A DNA stretch of 64,000 nt. Origin: Hansfordia pulvinata (Eukaryota; Ascomycota; Sordariomycetes; Xylariales). The stretch lies in contig BJKQ01000004.1 in assembly GCA_006538405.1 (NCBI GenBank), positions 1,860,001 through 1,924,000 on the forward strand. The letters are read 5' to 3'. The position numbers and the translations under genes are program-made. Within the stretch, counting starts at the first letter, position 1, and each line of letters begins with the position of its first letter. Positions 1-12,677 of the stretch are shown in pieces. The notes beneath the pieces are model-generated. The model ran no database searches, had not been told where the DNA came from, and saw nothing but the letters and a program-made list of their open reading frames with translations.

Positions 1-1184
1 ACCGCAACGACCACGACTTAGCGCGCCGTTTTGCTCCATCCAAAGTCGCAGCAGCAAGCTAATAAGCCACCCCTCTGACGGAAGACGAAAGAACCCCTGT
101 TCCGATTTACGATCAGAGGGGGAGGGGTCGAATATGGAGACATCCCAGCCCTGGCACGTCCTGGAGCGGCCATGCCTCGGGGGCCAGGCAGGCCTTCTCT
201 GTCTTGGCAGTCCTCTTATCGCCCCCAGAACGGCGACGAGGACTGCTCAGTGAGAACGAACGGAAGGGCCAGTGGGCAGTGAAGCTTTCATGACGAGGAG
301 GCAGTCCACGCAAAGAGACGGTGACAGCAACCGGAGGGGGAGGGGCAGAAGAGACGAGCAAGATCGGGCCATACCTAGGTATGTCATACGACGGGCTGAG
401 GACACCCAGTCGTACACGCAGGGTACCAGATGGAGCAGGCAACAATCTTTGCATGCGGGCACTCGGACAGGGAGTTTGAGCCCTCTCCCCCCTTCCCTCG
501 TCGATATGACGCTCGCAATCTGCGGTCGTCCGGTACTTTGGAGGGCAGACTCGTGCGGTGGATCCAGGGCTTCGGTTCCCGCCGGCCCGAAGAGGTAAGT
601 GTCATTTTTCTCCCCCAACGTGAATTGGGGGCGGACGGGGGTGAGGGGGCCACTGATGGCAGAGACGAACGATCTCTTGCCAGGGCTACAACGGAGGGAG
701 AAGATGGGCGCACACCGAAGCGGCAGCGCAATCCACAGCAGCCGGACGGCGATTGAGAGAGACCGAGAGGGTCGTTCCCGCGGGAAAAGGTTCGGGGTCT
801 ACATAAATTCACCTGACTACCAAATCGCGGACTTGGGTAGTTCACGAACCACGACGACGGTAGAGCGAGACAAGAGCGAGACAAGCGTCGACAAGGAAGA
901 AGAAGCACAAGAGGAAGAAGGGGGGGAGGGGGAGGGGAAGGGGGCGCTGGGTCCGAGGCCGCGCTGCAAGCACGCACAGGCGCCACCGAGCCGGACGCAG
1001 TATTACTTGCATGACCGAACGACACGACACTACTACAATCTTGGCAGAAAGCACCAGCGTTGGTTTTTGGGCGGGGAACGGGGAGGAAGGGGGGCCGGGA
1101 TCGCTGGCAGCCAAAACGGTCGCTCTAAACTCGATGGGGGAGCTTTCTGTGGTGATGATTGTGCGTACGTACGTGGGGATGGTG

Positions 1185-1193
<9 letters not shown>

Positions 1194-1237
<44 letters not shown>
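1194..1237. repeat. (GA)n microsatellite
   Basis: An uninterrupted run of about 22 GA units follows a short GT run. It lies in gene-free DNA. Confidence 0.9.
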
Positions 1238-1238
<1 letters not shown>

Positions 1239-2552
1239 CAATGACATGCTTGCTCTTCACCAACACCCGCACCATACGGGGCGCGAATGAACGCACGCGC
1301 CTGCACGCAAGCACGCCTGCACGCAGACGTACGTACGTCGCATTCGGCCCATCCCTCCATCCCTCTTCTCCTTCTTCTCTGTGTTACCCATCTCGCCCGA
1401 GATCGCTCGAATGACAGTGGTCCGCCAGGCCGGAGCGCGCTCCGCAACATGTTCGTGGGGCTGAGTGAGACTGTCGCCTAGCCACCACGCGAGCAGCCGC
1501 AACTTTTTTGATCTTGATCTTTTTCTGGATTTTGATTTTGCCCCTCTGGGCCTCTTCTTGCTCGTACACGCGTGGGCACGCCTCGACCCGTTGCCCCCCC
1601 TTACGGTCTGCTCTTACTATGAGAAGAGAACCCACCAGACAAAAAATAGAGTGGCGGCCCCTGCACCATGAACCATGATGGGCCCGCGCGCCCCCGAGGC
1701 CCCTCTCAAAGAGGAGGGGGAGGAGGGGGGAGCGAAGGAAAAAAGGCAAGCGAAGATGAATGTCGAAAGTGGCTCACCTGATGAAGAGGGCCGGCGGCGA
1801 GCGAGACAACCAAGACGAGGAGAGATGTCGCCGCCTATACTTGGCTTGACTGCATTTCCTTGCCCTGCGGGAGCCGATCGATAAACGGATATAACATGTG
1901 TGGCGGGCGCGGCGCATATGTGTGTTGCTTGCTCTGCTTTGATTCATCTATGACTTTGATATGGGTAATATGGGTATGGTGGGAGAAAGGGGTCCTGCAG
2001 ACACGACGCACCGGCCGATTCTTCTTCCTGCTTTACTGCTTACGCCAGAGACCGGGGGGGAAGACAACTTGGGTATGGGACGAGGCTGGGGTGATTGGGG
2101 ACGTTTATTAGATCGATACATAGTAGGTATCAGAGGGTAATGTGACCGACTAATGAACCACCTACATACGCGACTACCAGCCTACCTACCTACCTACTTC
2201 CCACCTACAGGCCTGGCTACCTAGGTAGGTAGATGGGAACCCCGCTGAAGAGGGCTCGGGCTTTGGGGGCGGCGCTACAGAACGATGAGCGGCGCGCTGA
2301 GCGAGTAGCCGCATTGTGGGCCTGTCTCGGATCCGGGCGGGCCACGAGGCCCAGAGACGTGCAGTGCAGTGCAGTGCGGTGCAGTGCGGTGCAGCAGAGG
2401 GGGACTGACTGACTACTCGTACGTCTCGCCATCGTGTTTTCTTTTCTTCAGACTGTAGGATACCAAAGTTCTCAAGAGACCTGCATGTGGGCAGCAGGCA
2501 GTTGGTTGGTTTAGGTCGGTAGGTAGTGTCCCAAGACAGTGTCCGGCTTCCA

Positions 2553-2621
2553 GTGGTGATGGTGGTGATGGTGGTGATGGTGGGTGGTGGTGGTGGTGGT
2601 GGTGGGGGGGGGGGGGGGGGG
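2553..2621. repeat. TGA/TGG triplet repeat ending in poly-G
   Basis: Triplets of the TGGTGA and TGG type run into a G homopolymer of about 18 bases. Only meaningless poly-Val/poly-Gly frames arise from it. Confidence 0.85.
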
Positions 2622-2900
2622 ATACTCGTACACAACTTTGGCGAAGCGCGCTTAACCCGATCCTCACGGACCTGCATTGGAAAGCATGCACGATCAGGGT
2701 TGCCCCACCCCCTCCCCTAAGTCCCAAGTCGAGTCTGGTCGAGTTGGACAGCGTAATGATACCTACCTATGTGCTGTTGACGATGGTCTGACGGGATCTT
2801 GTTTCCAGCAGGAGACCCGGGCGGTACCTGGGCGCAACAGGCTTACCTCCTTAGCTTACCTCACCTTACCTGACCTTGTGTATTGCGTGGCGCGGAAAGG

Positions 2901-2940
2901 GGGGGCCACCTCTGGAGAGGGGGGGCCACCTCTGGAGAGA
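2901..2940. repeat. 20-bp tandem duplication
   Basis: Two adjacent 20-bp units (2901-2920 and 2921-2940) differ only at the last base. Each starts with five Gs followed by CCACCTCTGG. A partial third unit begins at 2941. Confidence 0.85.
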
Positions 2941-4794
2941 GGGGGCGCAATACGAGAAAGGACAGAGAGATGCTGGTGTCGCGTATTACATCTCGTGTAA
3001 GTCCTTACTTACACGTACACAGGTTAATGACCGGGCAACGCCATTCATTGACAGTACTGGACATGCCTGACCTGGTGTGTATGTACTACCTAAGGCAAGC
3101 AATCCGGCTGACATGTGATCGGGTTGCACTGCAGGATAATGCAGCTGCTATACGAGTACATTCAAGGCCGCAGCTGCGCCCAGTGTATATGCGGAATGTA
3201 GGTACCAATGGATATGTGCATTATATTGATGTACAACGAGTAAGGGGTACCTGAGTACTCATTACATGTAAGTCAGCAGCTGCTGCCGCTGCTTTTGCGT
3301 GTCGTGCAGACGACACACGGAAGGGGGAATGGAAAGGGGGACGCCCTTTCCCTCCGAGTCCCATGCCTTTACTCACCTAATGTACGTACCTATCCAGGAT
3401 ACATACATATATATCGTACCTGGGAAGACTCCCGACCAATAGACTAAGTACATACAGTAACTCCTTACACATTTGATGAGGGCAAACGATGACCCGTACG
3501 GCAGCGAGCGGACGGAAACACGGACGGACGTCGGGCTCGCCACCCGGGAGAGCTCCTCTCTCGCCAGCGCATGAGCCCACGTGCGTGTGGACATGTGCGT
3601 ATGTGTGTCCGGAATCCGAGGGGCCTCACAGAGCAGACCAGGCCCGACCGACCTACAAAATCAAAAGTCTGTGGTCAGTGGTCGGCGAGAGGGACCATCG
3701 CCGATACGAGTAGGTAAGGTATATCAAGGTCGGCTTCACAGGGGCTCCAGGAGGGTAGGTCTGTCTATCTGTCTGCCCATATCCCGGCCGTAGAGCCTCC
3801 CTTGAGAGAGAAGAAAAAAAACACTTTCAGATGGGCGTTCTACTGGTCCACCAGTAGCCTTGTGCGTTTGTGGCTGTGGCTGCAACGATCGTGCCGTGTT
3901 GGCACTTGTGACTCCACAATCCCGGCGAAACAGGCCAAACCGACTTTTTTTTTTTCTCTCGTTTCCTTTTCCTTCTCTTTCTTTATTCTTTGTTATTCCT
4001 GATTCTTTATTCTTAACGGACAGTGCCCAGGCGTGTCGTTGCCCTGCGTTCGAGCTGAGAAGCCCCCTTCCCCTTCCCCTGACCGATACTGTCTGCAGGC
4101 GTGTCCAGTCGGCCAGCACAATCACTCCCTTTCCTTTCTTTCACGCAGAGAGCGGCTGCAGGTCAAATATAAAAGCAGTGTATGTGCTACTATACGTTAC
4201 TACTATCTCTCCAAGGGGGAAGGGGGCTGAAAGGGCGCGCGCAGGGATTCCCGCATACGGCTACACGGGACCGACGGGGAACTGATCCGGTCGTGCTCAA
4301 CTGTCTCTCTTTCTCTCTCCCTTCCCCAGTGAGGCAGCTGCCTGTCCCGGGATTCTAATGTCCGAGCCAAGATCGGCATTGCCGTCGTCTCTGGGCACGG
4401 GTACCCGGGCGCCTCGACGCGTTCGCGGGGAGATGGAGGGGAGTGTCCCTCCGCTCCATACATTGATGCATGCATACATACAAACATACATACATGCATA
4501 TACCATCCCGGGCCTGGATCTTGGGGACCAACAAGCAAGGTCGTATCAGCGCATGAGGACGGCAAGCAACGGAATAAGAGCCGGGGTGCGCCGCGAGGAC
4601 ACGGGTGCAGGGCCCTAAGCGGCCCTCCGTGTCCCCCACCCTTGCGCGCCTGCAACAGGAAGGAGGGCAATATATCTACGAGTAGGTCGATCAGGGTCGT
4701 TGAGCCATGCCTGGGGCCTGGCCGGGACTCGAGGCCAGGAAGAGAGACGATCACTCGTGAGAGTAGCCGGATAACGACCGCCACCCAAACCAAA

Positions 4795-4811
4795 CCCCCC
4801 CCCCCCCCCCC
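4795..4811. repeat. Poly-C tract
   Basis: A 17-base C homopolymer in gene-free sequence. A similar C run is present at about 5813-5825. Confidence 0.85.
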
Positions 4812-5529
4812 TTACCTTCTCCTGCTTCAGCCTTGCGCCGGAGGCTGAGAAGCCATACCTTTTTTTGTGTTACCTCCGCAGCGGGCAGACTTTGCCAGAG
4901 AGAAGGGTGTTTCCCCTAGTCCAAGACCTCGGTCCGGCGACAGTGACCCCAGCCACCCGGAGCGGAGCGGGTCATCCAAACCCGGCCCTCCGGTTCCCTC
5001 CCCTCTCCCGGAGCCTCGGACCTGCTACACGGCCAGTCATCTCATCTGTCGTCCGGGTGACGTGGCCCCAATCTCGATTCAGACTGATCAGCTATGACAC
5101 GGCGGGCGGGGGGTTTTGGAGTCGGCCAACATCGCGAGACCAGAGTCATGGGAAATGGGATTTGACTTTCCTGTGAGTGTCTGTCTGTTCGAATACAACG
5201 TTAGCCGCGTCTTGATGTTCTCTCGGGCAGCGTCGCTGCCCCATGCGTCGCTGCCCGTGAGGCCTTGTTGCATACCTCGGAGCTCGGGTGTTGACTCATG
5301 CTCGACCGCTGATCAGTACCAGAGGTCGCCCAGCTCCTGAAGTCGTTCAGCAAAGAGAAAGGGGCTGCCAGATTTGTGGATGTGCTTCGTTCTTCTCGCT
5401 GGCGATGCAGCTCCTGGTCGCTCACGTGATGTGGTCTGGCTTACACGGGCTCCGCTTGGAGGATTGATAATTACTAAAAAAGGAAAATTGAAGAAGAAAA
5501 AGAAGAAGAAAAGAAAATGGAAAAGTAGA

Positions 5530-5566
5530 CAGAGAAAGAGAGAGCGAGAGATAGATAGATAGAGAT

Positions 5567-5611
<45 letters not shown>
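5530..5611. repeat. GA/GATA purine repeat
   Basis: A mixed AGAGA/GATA run resolves into a pure (GA)n tract. No gene is associated with it. Confidence 0.85.
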
Positions 5612-5614
<3 letters not shown>

Positions 5615-6624
5615 GACTATGCCACAATCCCGGCACCGTGCCCCCAGCCCATCATAGTCTCTTCTTGTCCTGATCTGTCTTCATGTGTCTTTAATAGTAG
5701 TAGACAGGGCACATACACCTTCCAAACACTATAACAAGCCAGTGATACGACACCGCTCAGGTTTGTCCCGCAGCGACAATACGAACCAGAACACCAGCAC
5801 CGAAGCACTCGCCCCCCCCCCCCCCACCTCAAGTCCAAACTACTACTGCATCACGCCCTCAAAGTACTGCAATTCGGGAAGTTCCAAGCGCCACACCATC
5901 TTCCCAAAAGGTGGGAGGAACACTCGTTCAGACATTTCCGTAATACGCGTGACAACGAGTACCGCCTCTCGGCCCCTACAAGACCGCGCTAGAAGCTTGC
6001 GCGGGCCGAAGACACCTCGTCTTCTCAACGTCGCCCCATACACGCCCGTCCAGCCGCAGTTGGAAGTCGAGCTACGACCCGCGCACACACAGCAGCTCAG
6101 GGATGTCTCGGTGGAAAGCTGCTGACGCGCGGTCTTCTTACCGCTTCGCTCTGTTGGACCCGGACAGATATCCCCGTTGTATCTTTGTGCTTACCTTGGT
6201 TCCTCAGCGACGCCCTGGCAAGAACGAGCTTGACAACCTGTTCAGCACCTTGATTTCAGACTTCAGATTTCATGGTGAGATGAGTGCGCGGCCTCGTTCT
6301 GCATCACCAAAAATGATGAAGCCTGCCAGGCCGACGGAACGACGCCCAGTCACTGCACAAACCCAGAGGCAATGTAAATCAGTCGTTTCTATTCTGTTCA
6401 ATGCTCCGAAAAGATAAGATGGGTATCATCAACTATGCAAATGCAACGCCGCCACCAACTAAATGCCCATCTAAAACGCCGCCATGGTGAGCCCATACAG
6501 GGAATATGCAACCGCCAACGCCCAAGTAATGCTGTGTGAAACCGATCGAGTACGCCAGACCAACCGCATGCCGTCGTGAACTGTCACCTGAAACCTGGAA
6601 AAACTTGTATGAATATACGTTTCC

Positions 6625-8705
6625 CTACACACAAATGATTAGCTCAAGATCTGGCTTGGTCTGGGCGGTTGGCTCACATGGAGGTGTGTTGTCTTGGCTT
6701 TGCGGGTGATCGTTTGGAGGAAGACCCCTCATCCGCCCCAAGACCGTCGCGGTGGGACTGGGCCGGGCAATCTCGTCCTGCCCCGAGAGCTCGAAAGAGT
6801 CCGGAGACTTGGGCACGGGAGCGCCTTGTATCTGTCTCTTGATGGCACTGCCCCACGAACGTATCCTGCCCGGCTCGCCAGGAGTCGGTTCCGGTTCATG
6901 TTCAACGGGGCGCAGCTTCCGAGTCGCCCTCTCGCGTCGCACCGTGCCGTTCGTAATCTTGGGAGCAAAGCCTGGTGGGAGCATGGAGGCTTTGCAAAGT
7001 GGACAAAGCGAGCTGATGGTGCTGAGAAAGTGATCGATACATTCGGGATGGAATATGTGCCCACAGGGCAATTCACGGATGATGCTGACTTTGGAAACAA
7101 ACTCGGCGAGGCAGATCTGGCACACTGGCTGAAAATCGGTTGCCGTTTCGTACTTCTCGCCGGCCGTGGAAGGACTCTGTGGCGTCGACACGTCTTCGTT
7201 GGCGGTGGTTCCCGACCACACTTGAGGGTCGTAGTTGTATGTGAAGAGAGGAAAGGTCTTGGTGTGTTCAACAGGGACACGCAGCCGCTGAATGCCCAGG
7301 GCCTCCAGGTTGACGTCACCGCTTTGGACGCGGCGGCGAAGTGCCGTGCGACGCCCCAGCTGGAAGCAATGCATGGCCAATGATGTACCGGCGATGATGA
7401 AGATGAGCAGACCGGTAATGATCAATACGAAAGCCCACACAGGGAGAGAACTTTGCTCTGGGGTTATAACCAGCTCTGTCCAGACACGGACATAATCTGC
7501 AGGGTTGGGGTGGTAAAGTTCGGTCAGGTTCTGGCTGAAGGGCACCTCGGATAAGCCCCCCGAGTAAAGGGTGAGCTGCTGCATCATCTCAGTACCCATG
7601 GAGCCCGGGATGGCGAAGACGGGGAAACGGTTGTCAGAGGTCCAATCTCCATCGCGAAACTGCCACACGTCGTCTGTCGCGTCCGGGGGCTGAGAGTCGT
7701 CGCCCTCAGGAAGATAGACGAGCAGAGCCCGGATGGGATCCCGAGAGACGGACTGGAAGAAGGAGCGGGTGCAGGCATCATTGAGCCAAGGCGCGAGGGC
7801 GATGAGGTTGTAACTGGTGTTGGGAAGGTTGGATTGGCGGGTGACATTGGCGGGGACGTATTTGTCGACCAGGGCAGCACACGGGTCGTTGGGGGCGAGA
7901 TCCGGGACGTACATCAGCCCCTCCAAGGTGCCATCTTCCAAGGGCGCATAGCTGGTGGCAAGGGTGGTCAAGTTGGCATCTATACGGGTAGAGTAGGCAA
8001 GTTGGCTCTGGGACGTTGTGTCAGCGCGAGGTCGGGCGGGAGGAGGAAAGGCGACATCGAGACGATGCACGCCAGGTATCGGGCTTACGGAGAGGGCGGT
8101 GATATTCTTCACAATCGTGCTGTTCTCCTCTCGGCCGCCGGTAAAGGATGGGTTGCTGAATAACAAGCTGAAGCAAATTGTTAGTCTAAGCATGCGACAG
8201 ACTGGAGGGGTGGTGATGAGACAGCGCAGCGATCGACGGCGTGACACAGCGCTGGCCCCTTGGAAGTCGGAGCGTCGGCGGCTGCGACCATGACGTGGCC
8301 GCGATGCGATCGTGGGTGGGCGCAAGTCTGGGTTCATGACATGACGCGATGAGCCACCAGCGATAGGCGCCGCGGCGGCGGCAGCGGCGGCAGCGCAGCG
8401 GCATCGGCGACGGCAACGACGACGGGACAGGGACACGCAGACTCGGCAGAGCGGCAGTGCGTCTTTGGGCGCGCGGATGGGATGGCACTTACACAACATT
8501 CCGAACCTCGGTGAGTGCTGGTTTGGGGGAGGGGCGCGTCAGTTCAAGTGCCGCGATGCCAAGATGACGGGATTGGGGATGCCAAGAGGGCACGGGGGTC
8601 GAGGATTGGCAGGCCAAGACAGCGCCGAGACAACGGGTAGAAGTAGAAGGAGAAGAAGAAGAGAAGACACTCCAAGACGAGGCGCCAGGGACGGGACTTA
8701 CACAT
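6625..8705 (-). CDS. PA-TM-RING membrane E3 ubiquitin ligase
   Basis: Likely a membrane-anchored RING-H2 ubiquitin ligase of the endomembrane system. My model has four exons: 8705-8702, 8517-8493, 8167-8089 and 8007-6625, about 496 aa. Two upstream GTAAGT donors and CAG acceptors join in frame. The last intron (81 nt, GTAAGC donor, CTGAC branch, CAG end) is in frame, so the unspliced frame also stays open. A protease-associated-like luminal region with many N-X-S/T sites comes first. One membrane span follows at about 225-250, with basic residues after it that favour an N-outside topology. The RING-H2 finger is at about 332-374, with all eight ligands (C-x2-C-x15-C-x-H-x2-H-x2-C-x11-C-x2-C). 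The 5' end is the weak point: the first exon would encode only four nucleotides and no clear signal peptide is visible. A start at 8193 is the fallback. Confidence 0.75.
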
Positions 8706-9239
8706 GCTCTTAATTCATCGTCAAGGGCTGCTGAGACACTGCGGTCGGCAGCGCAAGACATTTGACGGGGCCCCCAAGCCGGGCTTGACGGTGACGGTGG
8801 TGGCTGCGACACAGGCAAGCAAGCAAGCAACCAGGCGGCGGTGGGTGAAGGTGTTGAGGGAAAGGTTCAGAAGAAGAACCCGGTAAGAAAGGGCTTGGCT
8901 CGGCTTGGCTTTAGGCCTGGCGTGGGCCCTAAGCAGCAGCACTCCGACGAGCCCGAGTGCTTGTGGGACGGGGAGATCGCACGAGTCCGTGGCACGGGTG
9001 ACAGGGGTACTCGTAGTAATAAGGGGATGGGATCGATGGATAGGTAGGTGCCCGGGAGGATTGGGACGAGCCAGCCAGCCAGAGAGGAGAGGACCGGGAG
9101 AGGCGAGGCGTCAGAGGACAGAGGGAGATTGGACAAGCGGGACCTGGCGGCCACCGGACCTGTCAATCAATCAATCAATGAGTGGGCTGACGCAATGGGG
9201 GACGCAGGAACCAGAGAGGGCCACAGCGTCACGTCAACC

Positions 9240-9271
<32 letters not shown>

Positions 9272-11271
9272 GACTGCGTGCGACTGTCTTGTGTGTCTGT
9301 CTGTCTGTCTGTCCGTCTTTCTGTCTGCCTTTTCTATCGTCTCGGTTCGAAGTAACCCTGATGATTCGGCAGACCGGGTCGCGATTCCCCAACGCAACGT
9401 CGACCACGCGGCGGGATGCAACGCAAAGTTACCTAAAGAGATGGTGGCGGTTGTGGTGATGGTGATAAGAGTAATGGGGACTGATCGAAGACGAGGTCGT
9501 CTTCAGTCTGGCGGCCTTCTTGCTGTCTCTTTCGAAGCCCGGCAAGGACCGGAAACGTCAAACGTTGATGTCGACGTCGATGGATGTCGATATGGCGGGT
9601 ATCGATGGCGACAGCAATAGCAATAGCAATGGCAATATCAAAGCAGCTGCTTCACTGGACGAGTGTCGCCCCTCTCGAAGCCGTGGCGTGCAGGGGAAGC
9701 AAGGAAGGATGCCAAGCATCAGGTGAAGGGGTGGGAAAAGTCTTGGCTGGGCTGAAGCAAAGCAGAGGCGAGGCGCGAGAGGCACAGTGGAAGCGCGGAT
9801 GCTCGTCAGAGAGGGTGCAGTGCCAAGAGAAATACTGGAGGACTCGACTTCCGGGGACCCTGAGAGGGTCATACCTGCCTTACCTACCAGACTGCAGACC
9901 AATGGGCCACTCTCGGACGGCAACCCTCGCTCCACCGGTTCGCGATGGTTGGTTTGCCCGTCTCGTACGAGTACACTGGACCTACGCCAATCCAGGACTG
10001 ATGACCGTGCGGATGCTACCATGGAACTACATGTACTAAGTCAGGTGATATCTAGATATGTAGGTACTGGAGAGATGGATGAACGCAACCTACCTCCAGG
10101 GCTACCTAACTCCCTGTATACATTAGGTACAATGGAACTCCTCAAGAGCCCGCCTCCACCCGAACCAACACCGCCTCCGTCACGTCCGTCCTCGCGACCG
10201 GTCCAGCGGAAAAAACGGGCACTTTGCTCCCTCCAGCCAACCACCAGCCGCCGCTTTTGGCTCCGTCGCGCCTTCGCCGGCGCGACTTCATTGGACCGCC
10301 CACCACCACAACCCAACGGTGCCATCTGAGTGCGGGTCTGGTGCTTTCCCACTTTGCCGTGGGCACAAGGTGACGAGTACTCGTACGGGTCCACTGCCTA
10401 CGAGTACATGTGCTCGTACGCGTAACTTGATCACTGCCCCTCCTGAGGTCCCCTCTTCGCCTCGACTACCGGGAGTACCTGAGATACCTTAGGTACCTAC
10501 TTGTGCCTCGCGCGTGCTCGCGTACGATACCCTCGGTGCCTCGCATGGACGCCCCGTTTCTCGCCTCGCTTCCCCCTTCTTCTGCCGAATCGCGTTCTGC
10601 CGCGCCAGCGTGCCAGCCCACAACGTTCCCGCCTGTCCAAAAAGCTTGTCTTGTGGCCCTGGCCCTGGCCCAGGCCCGAGCCCACACTCCTCCTCCTCCT
10701 CCTCCTCCTCCTCTCCTCTCCTCTCCTGTGCGGCATCCGCATTGCATACGAGTCCCCTACGCCGCCCAACGTACATTTCCGCCGCCGGCCGATCATCACC
10801 ACCGCGCGTCCAGAGTAATAACAGGCCAACCACAAGACCACTTCTCCGAGTGCCGGCGGCTCGCTTTCTCTCTCTCTCTCTCTCGCTCTGTGCTTATGGA
10901 AGTCCCTCTCCGGCTCGTCGGGTTTTGCGGCACCAGAAGCCCCCCCAAACAGCAGCAGCCACAAACGCGTTCGCGCGCTTCCCGATCCTCTCTCTCCCCC
11001 GCCGATCCCGTCCGGCTGTGCCGCTGTGCCGCTCCCGACTCGCCCACCGACAGGATCGAAACCTTATTAACCGACGGTCCCAGCCGCCCTCCTCGGATCA
11101 TCTTCTACTATGAACTTCATGTCCCCCCGTCTTCTCAATACCCTCCCTAACACGAGCACCAACCACGCGTCCCCATGACGGCCCCCCTTCTGCAACCCCC
11201 TTCTTTAGCTTAATCGGGCTTTAGCTCGTCAGAAAGAGCGCCTCGGAGTCAGGCTCGTGTCACGAGTGCGC

Positions 11272-11305
<34 letters not shown>

Positions 11306-12677
11306 CCAGTCCCTCTCATTCCTGTGCAGACAACCGGGCGGGCGGTTCCTCACCTCCACAATCCCCGACGCGACGGGACCCGGCGTGGCCGCCCGATGAG
11401 CACAGGCCGACTGATGATGTATCGACTCTGACATGCATGCATGGCTGGCTCCACGGACGTCCCAGGGGTACTCGACTCAGAGAGAAACGACTGACTAATA
11501 GAGATGGTAGACAACTGGGGCGCCGTCCGTCTCTCGCCAACCGCCCCGCCAACGTCTACGAGTACGCGTACAGGCGATCCGGCTGCCGCGGCCGCGCAGG
11601 CACCTTCTATTCCGAACCTGTTCAAGCGCACGTAGTAGTGGTAAGTAGTAGCAGTACCTTAGTGGGAGCAGCAGCAGTGGGAGCAGCAGCAGTACTACTC
11701 GTAGTAGTCCTCTCGCTCGCCAACTCTTCCTTTCTCTCCCCTTCCAAGACGCTGGCAGGAAAGATGCAAGCTCCCTCGGTTGGAGAGTCTTGAATAACTT
11801 CCCTGCCATAGTCCGACCAGGCATGATGTAAAGAGTGCCCGCCGTCCCGCCCGCACCGGATGTGTCTCGGATAAAGAGGGGGCCTCGCCCACGTTTCTCG
11901 CCACCCCGCGTTGCAATTCTAATGTTTTTATTTCTTATCTTTGCTCCGCCACGCGTCGCTGCAGACTCCCCCCCCCCCGTCTCTGTCTCTGCAGTCCCTC
12001 TCGGAGGGACGTGTCTTAGACTTTTCCTACTCATTTATCTCTTGTGGCTTACGGGTGGGTTACGGGGATACTCCTCTTCAAGACGGAGCGACTGGAGCCG
12101 AGGCAGAGCCGCACGCTCGTCGACTCCCAGCCCCATTGGCGCCTGAAACAAGATTGTCCGCAGAAGCCGGCGACATTCGCTGCTACATGCTTTGCCGCCA
12201 TCTCGTGACCTAGCACTCCTTGTAAACTCGTCACTTGCTTGCCTAGAAGCCGCGTGGTCGCTATCGTACGGCGCCTCACTACAAGTGGGTTTCCAGCAAA
12301 TCCCCGCTCTGCTCGGATCAAGTTTGTGAACTTGCTTCTGCCTCATCTCCAAGTGGCAAGTCACGTACGGATCAAAATCGCTGCCACATGAGGCAACACG
12401 TCGTCCTGTGACAGTACACACCATGACAGGTACAGGTAGACGATTGTACTCACGCTACTGTGATAGCACGGGTCTCACGTGGATGGAGGTTCTTTCCGTG
12501 GCAGCACGTACCAGTATGCAGTTTTTTCATGCCTGTGGGTTCTCCATACCTCAACTACAACCATCAACATTGGCAGACCCTCTGCCCGACGTGGGGGCGA
12601 AATGCAACAACAAGCCCGAGCCGGGCCTCGCTTCAGAAAGCAACGTGGCAAATCATAGACTCCAAAGGGCCCTGATT
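8706..12677. other. Gene-free interval with simple repeats
   Basis: No supported gene. The stretch includes a TCTG tetranucleotide repeat, AATAGC-type short repeats near 9612-9640, a TCC/CTCT tract near 10685-10725, CT and GA tracts near 10868-10886 and 11272-11301, and TACCTA motifs near 10050-10130 and 10480-10500. Open frames here overlap on both strands and are Ser/Pro/Arg-rich without a domain. The pyrimidine-rich parts around 10.5-11.1 kb resemble a fungal promoter or leader, but I could not attach a gene. Confidence 0.5.
9239..9329. repeat. (TCTG)n repeat
   Basis: Two blocks of TCTG repeats (about 9239-9271 and 9294-9329) are separated by a short diverged segment. Confidence 0.85.

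Larger units (their letters stand above)
1..6624. other. Gene-free left flank
   Basis: I see no coding region I can support here. Open frames on both strands are low in complexity, overlap one another and show no recognisable domain. The stretch holds simple repeats (GA tracts, TGG/poly-G, poly-C), a short 20-bp tandem duplication, and many copies of a TACCTAC/AGGTAGGT-type intergenic motif, for example near 2170-2235 and 3380-3420. An isolated TATAAAA at 4168-4174 has no supported gene downstream. Confidence 0.6.

Noticed and set aside
4168..4174. TATAAAA as a promoter.
   Set aside because: No supported coding region follows on the plus strand within several kilobases.
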